A DNA stretch of 64,000 nucleotides from Clusia tigrina (taxonomy: Eukaryota; Arthropoda; Insecta; Diptera; Clusiidae), in the NCBI GenBank assembly GCA_920105625.2, contig OV050032.1, forward strand, positions 101,478,542 through 101,542,541. Reading direction: 5' to 3'. A program made the translations under genes and the position numbers. Below the pieces are notes generated by a model, which was not told where the DNA came from, did no database searches, and saw nothing but the letters and a program-made list of their open reading frames with translations. Shown here piece after piece: positions 1-14,956 of this stretch (positions within the stretch are counted from its first letter, which is position 1; each line of letters begins with the position of its first letter).

Positions 1-3000
1 TCCCAAATCAAACACTGATAAAACTTCAAACGCCCCTAACTTCTTTACAGTACTTCCTACACCTATCAAAGTTTGCAACATTCAAATGCTTGTAACTTTT
101 TACTGGAGCGTCATAAAACCTTGAAATTTTGTAACAATAAAGTACACGAGCCTCTTGTCAATTTAAGCCATCGCTCAAAGCTATGCTACCCTAGAGTCCC
201 AAATCAAACTCTGATAAAACTTCAAATGCCCCTAACTTTTTTACGGTACGTCCTACACCTATCAAAGTTTGCAACATACAAATGCTTGTAACTTTTTACT
301 GGAGCATCCTAAAGCCATCGCTCAAAGCTATGCTACCCTTGAGTCCCAAATCAAACACTGATAAAACTTCAAATGGCCCTAACTTCTATACGGTACGTCC
401 TACACCTATCAAAGTTTGCAACATACAAATGCTTGTAACTTTTGACTGGAGCGTCATAAAACCTTGAAATTTTCTAACAATGAAGTACCCGAGCCTCTTG
501 TCAATTTAAGTTATCGCTCAAAGCTATGCTACCCTAGAGTCCCAAATCAAATACTGATAAAATTTCAAACGCCCCGAACTTCTTTACGGTACGTCCTACA
601 CCTATCATAGTTTGCAACATTCAAATGCTTGTAACTTTTACTGGAGCGTCATAAAACCTTGAAATTTTTTAACAATAAAGTACTGGAGCCTCTTGTCAAT
701 TTAAGCTATCGCTCAAAGCTATGCTACCCTAGAGTCCCAAATCAAACACTGATAAAACTTCAAACGCCCCTAACTTCTTTACGGCACGTCCTACACCTAT
801 CAAAGTTGGCAACATTCAAATGCTTGTATCTTTTTACTGGAGCGTCATAAAACCTTGAAATTTTGTAACAATAAAGTACTCGAGAATCTTGTCAATTTAA
901 GTTACCGCTCAAAGCTATGCTACCCTAGAGTCTTAAATCAAACACTGATAAAACTTCAAACGCCCCTAACTTCTTTACGGTACGTCCTACACCTATCAAA
1001 GCTTGCAACATTCAAATGCTTGTAACTTTTTACTGGAGCGTCATAAAACATTGAAATTTTGTAACAATAAAGTACCCGAGCCTCTTGTCAATTTAAGCCA
1101 TCGCTCAAAGCTATGCTACCCTTGAGTCCCAAATCAAACACTGATAAAACTTCAAATGGCCCTAACTTCTATACGGTACGTCCTACACCTATCAAAGTTT
1201 GCAACATACAAATGCTTGTAACTTTTTACTGGAGCGTCATAAAACCTTGAAATTTTGTAACAATAAAGTACCCGAGCCTCTTGTCAATTTAAGCTATCGC
1301 TCAAAGCTATGGTACCCTAGAGTCCCAAATCAAACACTGAGAAAACTTCAAATGGTCCTAACTTCTATACGGTACGTCCTACACCTATCAAATTTTGCAA
1401 CATACAAATGCTTGTAACTTTTTACTGGAGCGTCATAAAACCTTGAAATTTTGTAACAATGAAGTACCCGAGCCTCTTGTCAATTTAAGTTATCGCTCAA
1501 AGCTATGCTACCCTAGAGTCCCAAATCAAATACTGATAAAACTTCAAACGCCCCGAACTTCTTTACGGTACGTCCTACACCTATCAAAGTTTGCAACATT
1601 CAAATGCTTGTAACTTTTACTGGAGCGTCATAAAACCATGAAATTTTGTAACAATAAAGTACTGGAGCCTCTTGTCAATTTAAGCTATCGCTCAAAGCTA
1701 TGCTACCCTAGAGTCCCAAATCAAACACTGATAAAACTTCAAACGCCCCTAACTTCTTTACGGTACGTCCTACACCTATCAAAGTTTGCTACATACAAAT
1801 GCTTGTAACTTTTTACTGGAGCGTCATAAAACCTTGAAATTTCGTAACAATAAGTACTCGACCCTCTTGTCAATTTAAGTTATCGCTCAAAGCTATGCTA
1901 CCCTAGAGTCCCAAATCAAACACTGATAAAACTTCAAATGGCCCTAACTTCTTTACGGTACGTCCTACACCTATCAAAGTTGGCAACATACAAATGCTTG
2001 TAACTTTTTACTGGAGCGTCCAAAAACCTTGAAATTTTGTAACAATAAAGTACTCGAGCCTCTTGTCAATTTAAGCTATCGCTCAAAGCTATGCTACCCT
2101 AGAGTCCCAAATCAAACACTGATAAAACTTCAAACGCCCCTAACTTCTTTACGGTACGTCCTACACCTATCAAAGTTTGCAACATACAAATGCTTGTAAC
2201 TTTTTACTGGAGCGTCATAAAACCTTGAAATTTCGTAACAATAAAGTACTCGACCCTCTTGTCAATTTAAGTTATCGCTCAAAGTTATGCTACCCTAGAG
2301 TCCCAAATCAAACACTGATAAAACTTCAAACGCCCCTAACTTCTATACGGTACGTCCTACACCTATCAAAGTTTGCAACATACAAATGCTTGTAAGTTTT
2401 TACTGGAGCGTCATAAAACCTTGAAATTTTGTAACAATAAAGTACTCGAGCCTCTTGTCAATTTAAGTTATCGCTCAAAGCTATGCTACCCTAGAGTACC
2501 AAATCAAACACTGATAAAACTTCAAACGCCCCTAACTTCTTTACGGTACTTCCTACACCTATCAAAGTTTGCAACATTCAAATGCTTGTAACTTTTTACT
2601 GGAGCGTCATAAAACCTTGAAATTTTGTAACAATAAGGTACACGAGCCTCTTGTCAATTTAAGCCATCGCTCGAAGCTATGCTACCCTAGAGTCCCAAAT
2701 CAAACACTGATAAAACTTCAAATGGCCCTAACTTCTTTACGGTACGTCCTACACCTGTCAAAGTTTGCAACATTAAAATTTTTGTAACTTTTTACTGGAG
2801 CGTCATAAAACCTTGAAATTTTGTAACAATAAAGTACTCGAGCCTCTTGTCAATTTAAGCTATGGCTCAAAGCTATGCTACCCTTGAGTCTTAAATCAAA
2901 CACTGATAAAATTTCAAACGCCCCGAACTTCTTTACGGTACGTCTCTACACCTATCAAAGCTTGCAACATTCAAATGCTTGTAACTTTTTACTGGAGCGT

Positions 3001-6000
3001 CATAAAACATTGTAATTTTGTAACAATAAAGTACTCGAGCCTCTTGTCAATTTAAGCCATCGCTCAAAGCTATGCTACCCTTGAGTCCCAAATCAAACAC
3101 TGATAAAACTTCAAATGGCCCTAACTTCTATACGGTACGTCCTACACCTGTCAAAGTTTGCAACATACAAATGCTTGTAACTTTTTACTGGAGCGTCATA
3201 AAACCTTGAAATTTTGTAACAATAAAGTACCCGAGCCTCTTGTCAATTTAAGCTATCGCTCAAAGCTATGGTACCCTAGAGTCCCAAATCAAACACTGAG
3301 AAAACTTCAAATGGTCCTAACTTCTATACGGTACGTCCTACACCTATCAAATTTTGCAACATACAAATGCTTGTAACTTTTTACTGGAGCGTCATAAAAC
3401 CTTGAAATTTTGTAACAATGAAGTACCCGAGCCTCTTGTCAATTTAAGTTATCGCTCAAAGCTATGCTACCCTAGAGTCCCAAATCAAATACTGATAAAA
3501 CTTCAAACGCCCCGAACTTCTTTACGGTACGTCCTACACCTATCAAAGTTTGCAACATTCAAATGCTTGTAACTTTTACTGGGGCGTCATAAAACCATGA
3601 AATTTTGTAACAATAAAGTACTGGAGCCTCTTGTCATTTTAAGCTATCGCTCAAAGCTATGCTACCCTAGAGTCCCAAATCAAACACTGATAAAACTTCA
3701 AACGCCCCTAACTTCTTTACGGTACGTCCTACACCTATCAAAGTTGGCAACATACAAATGCTTGTAACTTTTTACTGGAGCGTCCAAAAACCTTGAAATT
3801 TTGTAACAATAAAGTACTCGAGCCTCTTGTCAATTTAAGCTATCGCTCAAACCTATGCTACCCTAGAGTCCCAAATCAAACACTGATAAAACTTCAAACG
3901 CCCCTAACTTATTTACGGTACGTCCTACACCTATCAAAGTTTGCAACATACAAATGCTTGTAACTTTTTACTGGAGCGTCATAAAACCTTGAAATTTCGT
4001 AACAATAAGGTACTCGACCCTCTTGTCAATTTAAGTTATCGCTCAAAGCTATGCTACCCTAGAGTCCCAAATCAAACACTGATAAAACTTCAAACGCCCC
4101 TAACTTCTATACGGTACGTCCTACACCTATCAAAGTTTGCAACATACAAATGCTTGTAACTTTTTACTGGAGCGTCATAAAACCTTGAAATTTTGTAACA
4201 ATAAAGTACTCGAGCCTCTTGTCAATTTAAGTTATCGCTCAAAGCTATGCTACCCTAGAGTCCCAAATCAAACACTGATAAAACTTCAAACGCCCCTAAC
4301 TTCTTTACGGTACTTCCTACACCTATCAAAGTTTGCAACATTCAAATGCTTGTAACTTTTTACTGGAGCGTCATAAAACCTTGAAATTTTGTAACAATAA
4401 AGTACACGAGCCTCTTGTCAACTTAAGCCATCGCTCAAAGCTATGCTACCCTAGAGTCCCAAATCAAACACTGATAAAACTTCAAATGGTCCTAACTTCT
4501 TTACGGTACGTCCTACACCTGTCAAAGTTTGCAACATTAAAATTTTTGTAACTTTTTACTGGAGCGTCATAAAACCTTGAAATTTTGTAACAATAAAGTA
4601 CTCGAGCCTATTGTCAATTTAAGCCATCGCTCAAAGCTATGCTACCCTTGAGTCCCAAATCAAACACTGATAAAACTTTAAACGCCCCTAACTTCTTTAC
4701 GGTACGTCCTACACCTATCAAAGTTGGCAACATTCAAATGCTTGTATCTTTTTACTGGAGCGTCATAAAACCTTGAAATTTTGTAACAATAAAGTACTTG
4801 AGCCTCTTGTCAATTTAAGCCATCGCTCAAAGCTATGCTACCCTTGAGTCCCAAATCAAACACTGATAAAACTTCAAACGCCCCTAACTTCTTTACGGCA
4901 CGTCCTACACCTATCAAAGTTTGCAACATACAAATGCTTGTAACTTTTGACTGGAGCGTCATAAAACCTTGAAATTTTCTAACAATGAAGTACCCGAGCC
5001 TCTTGTCAATTTAAGTTATCGCTCAAAGCTATGCTACCCTAGAGTCCCAAATCAAATACTGATAAAATTTCAAACGCCCCGAACTTCTTTACGGTACGTC
5101 CTACACCTATCATAGTTTGCAACATTCAAATGCTTGTAACTTTTACTGGAGCGTCATAAAACCTTGAAATTTTTTAACAATAAAGTACTGGAGCCTCTTG
5201 TCAATTTAAGCTATCGCTCAAAGCTATGCTACCCTAGAGTCCCAAATCAAACACTGATAAAACTTCAAACGCCCCTAACTTCTTTACGGCACGTCCTACA
5301 CCTATCAAAGTTGGCAACATTCAAATGCTTGTATCTTTTTACTGGAGCGTCATAAAACCTTGAAATTTTGTAACAATAAAGTTCTCGAGAATCTTGTCAA
5401 TTTAAGTTATCGCTCAAAGTTATGCTACCCTAGAGTCTTAAATCAAACACTGATAAAACTTCAAACGCCCCTAACTTCTTTACGGTACGTCCTACACCTA
5501 TCAAAGCTTGCAACATTCAAATGCTTGTAACTTTTTACTGGAGCGTCATAAAATCTTGAAATTTTGTAACAATAAAGTACCCGAGCCTCTTGTCAATTTA
5601 AGCTATCGCTCAAAGCTATGCTACCCTAGAGTCCCAAATCAAACACTGATAAAACTTCAAACGCCCCTAAATTGTTTACGGTACGTCCTACACCTATCAA
5701 AGCTTGCAACATACAAATGCTTGTAACTTTTTACTGGAGCGTCATAAAACATTGAAATTTTGTAACAATAAAGTACTCGAGTCTCTTGTCAATTTAAGCC
5801 ATCGCTCAAAGCTATGCTACCCTTGAGTCCCAAATCAAACACTGATAAAACTTCAAATGGCCCTAACTTCTATACGGTACGTCCTACACCTATCAAAGTT
5901 TGCAACATACAAATGCTTGTAACTTTTTACTGGAGCGTCATAAAACCTTGAAATTTTGTAACAATAAAGTACCCGAGCCTCTTGTCAATTTAAGCTATCG

Positions 6001-9000
6001 CTCAAAGCTATGGTACCCTAGAGTCCCAAATCAAACACTGAGAAAACTTCAAATGGCCCTAACTTCTATACGGTACGTCCTACACCTATCAAATTTTGCA
6101 ACATACAAATGCTTGTAACTTTTTACTGGAGCGTCATAAAACCTTGAAATTTTGTAACAATGAAGTACCCGAGCCTCTTGTCAATTTAAGTTATCGCTCA
6201 AAGCTATGCTACCCTAGAGTCCCAAATCAAATACTGATAAAACTTCAAACGCCCCGAACTTCTTTACGGTACGTCCTACACCTATCAAAGTTTTCAACAT
6301 ACAAATGCTTGTATCTTTTTACTGGAGCGTCATAAAACCTTGAAATTTTGTAACAATAAAGTACTCGAGCCTCTTGTCAATTTAGGCCATCGCTCAAAGC
6401 TATGCTACCCTTGAGTCCCAAATCAAACACTGATAAAACTTCAAACGCCCCTAACTTCTTTACGGTACGTCCTACACCTATCAAAGTTGGCAACATTCAA
6501 ATGCTTGTATCTTTTTACTGGAGCGTCATAAAACCTTGAAATTTTGTAACAATAAAGTACCCGAGCCTCTTGTCAATTTAAGTTATCGCTCAAAGCTATG
6601 CTACCTAGAGTCCCAAATCAAACACTGATAAAACTTCAAACGCCCCTAACTTCTTTACGGTACTTCCTACACCTATCAAAGTTTGCAACATTCAAATGCT
6701 TGTAACTTTTTACGGGAGCGTCATAAAACCTTGAAATTTTGTAACAATAAAGTACACGAGCCTCTTGTCAATTTAAGCCATCGCTCAAAGCTATGCTACC
6801 CTAGAGTCCCAAATCAAACACTGATAAAACTTCAAATGGCCCTAACTTCTTTACGGTACGTCCTACACCTGTCAAAGTTTGCAACATTAAAATTTTTGTA
6901 ACTTTTTACTGGAGCGTCATAAAACCTTGAAATTTTGTAACAATAAAGTACTCGAGCCTCTTGTCAATTTAAGCTATGGCTCAAAGCTATGCTACCCTTG
7001 AGTCTTAAATCAAACACTGATAAAACTTCAAATGCCCCTAACTTTTTTACGGTACGTCCTACACCTATCAAAGTTTGCAACATACAAATGCTTGTAACTT
7101 TTTACTGGAGCGTCCTAAAACCTTGAAACTTTGTAACAATAAAGTACTCGAGCCTCTTGTCAATTTAAGCCATCGCTCAAAGCTATGCTACCCTTGAGTC
7201 CTAAATCAAACACTGATAAAACTTTAAACGCCCCTAACTTCTTTACGGTACGTCCTACACCTATCAAAGTTGGCAACATTCAAATGCTTGTATCTTTTTA
7301 CTGGAGCGTCATAAAACCTTGAAATTTTGTAACAATAAAGTACTTGAGCCTCTTGTCAATTTAAGCCATCGCTCAAAGCTATGCTACCCTTGAGTCCCAA
7401 ATCAAACACTGATAAAACTTCAAACGCCCCTAACTTCTTTACGGCACGTCCTACACCTATCAAAGTTTGCAACATACAAATGCTTGTAACTTTTTACTGG
7501 AGCATCCTAAAGCCATCGCTCAAAGCTATGCTACCCTTGAGTCCCAAATCAAACACTGATAAAACTTCAAATGGCCCTAACTTCTATACGGTACGTCCTA
7601 CACCTATCAAAGTTTGCAACATACAAATGCTTGTAACTTTTTACTGGAGCGTCATAAAACCTTGAAATTTTGTAACAATAAAGTACCCGAGCCTCTTGTC
7701 AATTTAAGCTATCGCTCAAAGCTATGCTACCCTAGAGTCCCAAATCAAACACTGATAAAACTTCAAACGCCCCTAACTTCTTTACGGCACGTCCTACACC
7801 TATCAAAGTTGGCAACATTCAAATGCTTGTATCTTTTTACTGGAGCGTCATAAAACCTTGAAATTTTGTAACAATAAAGTTCTCGAGAATCTTGTCAATT
7901 TAAGTTATCGCTCAAAGTTATGCTACCCTAGAGTCTTAAATCAAACACTGATAAAACTTCAAACGCCCCTAACTTCTTTACGGTACGTCCTACACCTATC
8001 AAAGCTTGCAACATTCAAATGCTTGTAACTTTTTACTGGAGCGTCATAAAATCTTGAAATTTTGTAACAATAAAGTACCCGAGCCTCTTGTCAATTTAAG
8101 CTATCGCTCAAAGCTATGCTACCCTAGAGTCCTAAATCAAACACTGATAAAACTTCAAACGCCCCTAAATTGTTTACGGTACGTCCTACACCTATCAAAG
8201 CTTGCAACATACAAATGCTTGTAACTTTTTACTGGAGCGTCATAAAACATTGAAATTTTGTAACAATAAAGTACTCGAGTCTCTTGTCAATTTAAGCCAT
8301 CGCTCAAAGCTATGCTACCCTTGAGTCCCAAATCAAACACTGATAAAACTTCAAATGGCCCTAACTTCTATACGGTACGTCCTACACCTATAAAAGTTTG
8401 CAACATACAAATGCTTGTAACTTTTTACTGGAGCGTCATAAAACCTTGAAATTTTGTAGCAATAAAGTACCCGAGCCTCTTGTCAATTTAAGCTATCGCT
8501 CAAAGCTATGGTACCCTAGAGTCCCAAATCAAACACTGAGAAAACTTCAAATGGCCCTAACTTCTATACGGTACGTCCTACACCTATCAAATTTTGCAAC
8601 ATACAAATGCATGTAACTTTTTACTGGAGCGTCATAAAACCTTGAAATTTTGTAACAATGAAGTACCCGAGCCTCTTGTCAATTTAAGTTATCGCTCAAA
8701 GCTATGCTACCCTAGAGTCCCAAATCAAATACTGATAAAACTTCAAACGCCCCGAACTTCTTTACGGTACGTCCTACACCTATCAAAGTTTGCAACATTC
8801 AAATGCTTGTAACTTTTACTGGAGCGTCATAAAACCTTGAGATTTTGTAACAATAAAGTACTGGAGCCTCTTGTCAATTTAAGCCATCGCTCAAAGCTAT
8901 GCTACCCTAGAGTCCCAAATCAAACACTGATAAAACTTCAAACGCCCCTAACTTCTTTACGGTACGTCCTACACCAATCAAAGTTGGCAACATTCAAATG

Positions 9001-11090
9001 CTTGTATCTTTTTACTGGAGCGTCATAAAACCTTGAAATTTTGTAACAATAAAGTACTCGAGCCTCTTGTCAATTTAAGCCATCGCTCAAAGCTATGCTA
9101 CCCTTGAGTCCCAAATCAAACACTGATAAAACTTCAAACGCCCCTAACTTCTTTACGGCACGTCCTACACCTATCAAAGTTTGCAACATACAAATGCTTG
9201 TATCTTTTTACTGGAGCATCCTAAAGCCATCGCTCAAAGCTATGCTACCCTTGAGTCCCAAATCAAACACTGATAAAACTTCAAATGGCCCTAACTTCTA
9301 TACGGTACGTCCTACACCTATCAAAGTTTGCAACATACAAATGCTTGTAACTTTTTACTGGAGCGTCATAAAACCTTGAAATTTTGTAACAATAAAGTAC
9401 CCGAGCCTCTTGTCAATTTAAGTTATCGCTCAAAGCTATGGTACCCTAGAGTCCAAAATCAAACACTGAGAAAACTTCAAATGGCCCTAACTTCTATACG
9501 GTACGTCCTACACCTATCAAAGTTTGCAACATACAAATGCTTGTAACTTTTGACTGGAGCGTCATAAAACCTTGAAATTTTCTAACAATGAGGTACCCGA
9601 GCCTCTTGTCAATTTAAGTTATCGCTCAAAGCTATGCTACCCTAGAGTCCCAAATCAAATACTGATAAAATTTCAAACGCCCCGAACTTCTTTACGGTAC
9701 GTCCTACACCTATCATAGTTTGCAACATTCAAATGCTTGTAACTTTTACTGGAGCGTCATAAAACCTTGAAATTTTTTAACAATAAAGTACTGGAGCCTC
9801 CTGTCAATTTAAGCTATCGCTCAAAGCTATGCTACCCTAGAGTCCCAAATCAAACACTGATAAAACTTCAAACGCCCCTAACTTCTTTACGGCACGTCCT
9901 ACACCTATCAAAGTTGGCAACATTCAAATGCTTGTATCTTTTTACTGGAGCGTCATAAAACCTTGAAATTTTGTAACAATAAAGTACTCGAGAATCTTGT
10001 CAATTTAAGTTACCGCTCAAAGTTATGCTACCCTAGAGTCTTAAATCAAACACTGATAAAACTTCAAACGCCCCTAACTTCTTTACGGTACGTCCTACAC
10101 CTATCAAAGCTTGCAACATTCAAATGCTTGTAACTTTTTACTGGAGCGTCATAAAACATTGAAATTTTGTAACAATAAAGTACTCGAGCCTCTTGTCAAT
10201 TTAAGCCATCGCTCAAAGCTATGCTACCCTTGAGTCCCAAATCAAACACTGATAAAACTTCAAATGGCCCTAACTTCTATACGGTACGTCCTACACCTAT
10301 CAAAGTTTGCAACATACAAATGCTTGTAACTTTTTACTGGAGCGTCATAAAACCTTGAAATTTTGTAACAATAAAGTACCCGAGCGTCTTGTCAATTTAA
10401 GTTATCGCTCAAAGCTATGCTACCCTAGAGTCCCAAATCAAACACTGATAAAACTTCAAACGCCCCTAACTTCTTTACGGTACTTCCTACACCTATCAAA
10501 TTTTGCAACATTCAAATGCTTGTAGCTTTTTACTGGAGCGTCATAAAACCTTGAAATTTTGTAACAATAAAGTACACGAGCCTCTTGTCAATTTAAGCCA
10601 TCGCTCAAAGCTATGCTACCCTAGAGTCCCAAATCAAACACTGATAAAACTTCAAATGGCCCTAACTTCTTTACGGTACGTCCTACACCTGTCAAAGTTT
10701 GCAACATTAAAATTTTTGTAACTTTTTACTGGAGCGTCATAAAACCTTGAAATTTTGTAACAATAAAGTACTCGAGCCTCTTGTCAATTTAAGCTATGGC
10801 TCAAAGCTATGCTACCCTTGAGTCCCAAATCAAACACTGATAAAACTTCAAACGCCCCTAACTTCTTTACGGTGCATCCTACACCTATCAAAGTTTGCAA
10901 CATACAAATGCTTGTAACTTTTTACTGGAGCGTCATAAAACCTTGAAATTTTGTAACAATAAAGTACTCGAGCCTCTTGTCAATTTAAGACATCGCTCAA
11001 AGCTATGCTACCATTGAGTCCCAAATCAAACACTGATAAAACTTCAAACGCCCCTAACTTCTTTACGGTACGTCCTACACCTATCAAAGT
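1..11090 (+). repeat. Satellite domain with overlapping block duplications
   Basis: Subtype order repeats at several offsets. Monomers at 1199 and 1395 recur at 3158 and 3354 (1,959 bp). Those at 2177, 2373 and 2569 recur at 3941, 4137 and 4333 (1,764 bp). Those at 5508, 5900 and 6096 recur at 8006, 8398 and 8594 (2,498 bp). A distinctive TTTTTTAAC variant near 659 recurs near 5164 and 9767. Short 147-bp monomers start at 269, 7467 and 9181. Unequal exchange between misaligned copies is the simplest explanation. Confidence 0.85.
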
Positions 11091-14000
11091 TTGCAACATT
11101 CAAATGCTTGTAACTTTTTACTGGAGCGTCATAAAACCTTAAAATTTTGTAACAATAAAGTACTGGAGCCTCTTGTCAATTTAAGCTATCGCTCAAAGCT
11201 ATGCTACCCTAGAGTCCCAAATCAAACACTGATAAAACTTCAAACGCCCCTAACTTCTTTACGGTACGTCCTACACCTATCAAAGTTTGCAACATACAAA
11301 TGCTTGTAACTTTTACTGGAGCGTCATAAAACCTTGAAATTTTTTAACAATAAAGTACTGGAGCTTCTTGTCAATTTAAGCTATCGCTCAAAGCTATGCT
11401 ACCCTAGAGTCCCAAATCAAACACTGATAAAACTTCAAACGCCCCTAACTTCTTTACGGTACGTCCTACACCTATCAAAGTTTGCAACATACAAATGCTT
11501 GTAACTTTTTACTGGAGCGTCATAAAACCTTGAAATTTTGTAACAATAAAGTACTCGACCCTCTTGTAAATTTAAGTTATCGCTCAAAGCTATGCTACCC
11601 TAGAGTCCCAAATCAAACACTGATAAAACTTCAAATGGCCCTAACTTCTTTACGGTACGTCCTACAACTATCAAAGTTGGCAACATTCAAATGCTTGTAA
11701 CTTTTTATTGGAGCTTCATAAAACCTTGAAATTTTGTAACAATAAAGTACTCGAGCCTCTTGTCAATTTAAGCTATCTCTCAAAGCTAGCTACCCTTGAG
11801 TCTTAAATCAAACACTGATAAAACTTCAAATGGCCCTAACTTCTATACGGTACGACCTACACCTATCAAAGTTTGCAACTTACAAATGCTTGTAACTTTT
11901 TACTGGAGCGTCATAAAACCTTGAAATTTTGTAACAATGAAGCACTCGAGCCTCTTGTCAATTTAAGCCATCGCTCAAAGCTATGCTACCCTAGAGTCCC
12001 AAATAAAACACTGATAAAACATCAAACGCCCCTAACTTCTTTACGGCACGTCCTACACCTATCAAAGTTTGCAACATACAAATGCTTGTAACTTTTTACT
12101 GGAGCATCCTAAAGCCATCGCTCAAAGCTATGCTACCCTTGAGTCCCAAATCAAACACTGATAAAACTTCAAATGGCCCTAACTTCTATACGGTACGTCC
12201 TACACCTATCAAAGTTTGCAACATACAAATGCTTGTAACTTTTTACTGGAGCGTCATAAAACCTTGAACTTTTGTAACAATAAAGTACCCGAGCCTCTTG
12301 TCAATTTAAGCTATCGCTCAAAGCTATGGTACCCTAGAGTCCCAAATCAAACACTGAGAAAACTTCAAATGGCCCTAACTTCTATACGGAACGTCCTACA
12401 CCTATCAAAGTTTGCAACATACAAATGCTTGTAATTTTTACTGGAGCGTCATAAAACCTTGAAATTTTGTAACAATGAAGTACCCGAGCCTCTTGTCAAG
12501 TTAAGTTATCGCTCAAAGCTATGCTACCCTAGAGTCCCAAATCAAATACTGATAAAATTTCAAACGCCCCGAACTTCTTTACGGTACGTCCTACACCTAT
12601 CATAGTTTGCAACATTCAAATGCTTGTAACTTTTACTGGAGCGTCATAAAACCTTGAAATTTTTTAACAATAAAGTACTGGAGCCTCTTGTCAATTTAAG
12701 CTATCGCTCAAAGCTATGCTACCCTAGAGTCCCATATCAAACACTGATAAAACTTCAAACGCCCCTAACTTCTTTACGGTACGTCCTACACCTATCAAAA
12801 TTTGCAACATACAAATGCTTGTAACTTTTTACTGGAGCGTCATAAAACCTTGAAATTTCGTAACAATAAAGTACTCGACCCTCTTGTTAATTTAAGTTAT
12901 CGCTCAAAGCTATGCTACCCTAGAGTCCCAAATCAAACACTGATAAAACTTCAAATGGCCCTAACTTCTTTACGGTACGTCCTACACCTATCAAAGTTGG
13001 CAACATACAAATGCTAGTAACTTTTTACTGGAGCGTCCAAAAACCTTGAAATTTTGTAACAATAAAGTACTCGAGCCTCTTGTCAATTTAAGCTATCGCT
13101 CAAAGCTATGCTACCCTAGAGTCCCAAATCAAACACTGATAAAACTTCAAACGCCCCTAACTTCTATACGGTACGTCCTACACCTATCAAAGTTTGCAAC
13201 ATACAAATGCTTGTAACTTTTTACTGGAGCGTTATAAAATCTTGAGATTTTGTAACAATAAAGTACCCGAGCCTCTTGTCAATTTAAGTTATCGCTCAAA
13301 GCTATGTTACCCTAGAGTCCCAAATCAAACACTGATAAAACTTCAAATGGCCCTAACTTCTTTACGGTACGTTCTACACCTGTCAAAGTTTGCAACATTC
13401 AAATGCTTGTAACTTTTTACTGGAGCGTCATAAAACCTTGAAATTTTGTAACAATAAAGTATTCGAGCCTCTTGTCAATTTAAGCTATCGCTCAAAGCTA
13501 TGCTACCCTTGAGTCTTAAATCAAACACTGATAAAACTTCAAATGCCCCTAACTTTTTTACGGTACGTCCTACACCTATCAAAGTTTGCAACATACAAAT
13601 GTTTGTAACTTTTTACTGGAGCGTCCTAAAACCTTGAAATTTTGTAACAATAAAGTAGTCGAGCCTCTTGTCAATTTAAGCCATCGATCAAAGCTATGCT
13701 ACCCTTGAGTCCCAAATCAAACACTGATAAAACTTCAAATGGCCCTAACTTCTATACGGTGCATCCTACACCTATCAAAGTTGGCAACATACAAATGCTA
13801 GTAACTTTTTACTGGAGCGTCATAAAACCTTGAAATTTTGTAACAATAAAGTACCCGAGCCTCTTGACAAGTTAAGTTATCGCTCAAAGCTATGCTACCC
13901 TAGAGTCCCAAATCAAACACTGATAAAACTTCAAACGCCCCTAACTTCTTTACGGTACTTCCTACACCTATCAAATTTTGCAACATTCAAATGCTTGTAA

Positions 14001-14956
14001 CTTTTTACTGGAGCGTCATAAAACCTTGAAATTTTGTAACAATAAAGTACACGAGCCTCTTGTCAATTTAAGCCATCGCTCAAAGCTATGCTACCCTAGA
14101 GTCTCAAATCAAACACTGATAAAACTTCAAATGGCCCTAACCTCTTTACGGTACGTCCTACACCTGTCAAAGTTTGCAACATTAAAATTTTTGTAACTTT
14201 TTACTGGAGCGTCATAAAACCTTGAAATTTTGTAACAATAAAGTGCTCGAGCCTCTTGTCAATTTAAGCTATGGCTCAAAGCTATGCTACCCTTGAGTCT
14301 TAAATCAAACACTGATAAAACTTCAAATGCCCCTAACTTTTTTACGGTACGTCCTACACCTATCAAAGTTTACAACATACAAATGCTTGTAACTTTTTAC
14401 TGGAGCGTCCTAAAACCTTGAAATTTTGTAACAATAAAGTACTCGAGCCTCTTGTCAATTTAAGCCATCGCTCAAAGCTATGCTACCCTTGAGTCCCAAA
14501 TCAAACACTGATAAAACTTCAAACGCCCCTAACTTCTTTACGGTACGTCCTACACCTATCAAAGTTGGCAGCATTCAAATGCTTGTATCTTTTTACTGGA
14601 GCGTCATAAAACCTTGAAATTTTGTAACAATAAAGTATCCGAGCCTCTTGTCAATTTAAGCCATTGCTCAAAGCTATGCTACCCTTGAGTCCCAAATCAA
14701 ACACTGATAAAACTTCAAATGGCCCTAACTTCTATACGGTGCATCCTACACCTATCAAAGTGTGCAACATACAAATGCTTGTAACTTTTTACTGGAGCGT
14801 CATAAAACCTTGAAATTTTGTAACAATAAAGTACTCGAGCCTCTGTCAATTTAAGCCATCGCTCAAAGCTATGCTACCCTTGAGTCCCAAATCAAACACT
14901 GATAAAACTTCAAACGCCCCTAACTTCTTTACGGTACGTCCTACACCTATCAAAGT
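11091..14956 (+). repeat. Higher-order repeat block, copy 1 (3,866 bp)
   Basis: Monomers starting at 11091, 11482, 11873, 12216, 12802 and 13194 recur in the same order and with the same private variants exactly 3,866 bp later. Markers include a TATTGGAGCTTC variant near 11706, an AGCTAGCTACCC 2-nt deletion near 11786, and a short 147-bp monomer at 12069-12215. By eye the copies differ at only scattered positions. Confidence 0.85.
12069..12215 (+). repeat. Representative 147-bp short satellite monomer
   Basis: The sequence reads ACTGGAGCATCCTAAAGCC where a full monomer has the region from GTCATAAAACC to CAATTT. This removes 49 bp net. Identical breakpoints occur in the copies starting at 269, 7467, 9181, 15935, 19410, 21906, 23621, 24747, 26461, 29155, 31065, 33759 and in the eleven right-arm copies. 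The 42134 and 60937 copies have base changes at the joint. All probably descend from a single deletion. Confidence 0.88.

Noticed and set aside
1199..1417. 72-aa + strand open frame, repeated dozens of times across both arms
   Set aside because: It begins at a TTG and is one satellite monomer read in one frame. The frame changes every 196-bp unit and there is no constraint on protein sequence beyond repeat identity.
7381..7665. 94-101 aa open frames spanning two monomers (also 22359, 23535, 29069, 50615, 59086 and 62908)
   Set aside because: They arise because the 147-bp short monomer, or a 1-nt insertion variant, happens to keep or restore frame. This is a length artefact, not a gene.
12069..12215. 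147-bp short monomer as a nucleosome-sized functional unit
   Set aside because: The match to nucleosome core length is probably coincidence: one deletion copied many times explains it.
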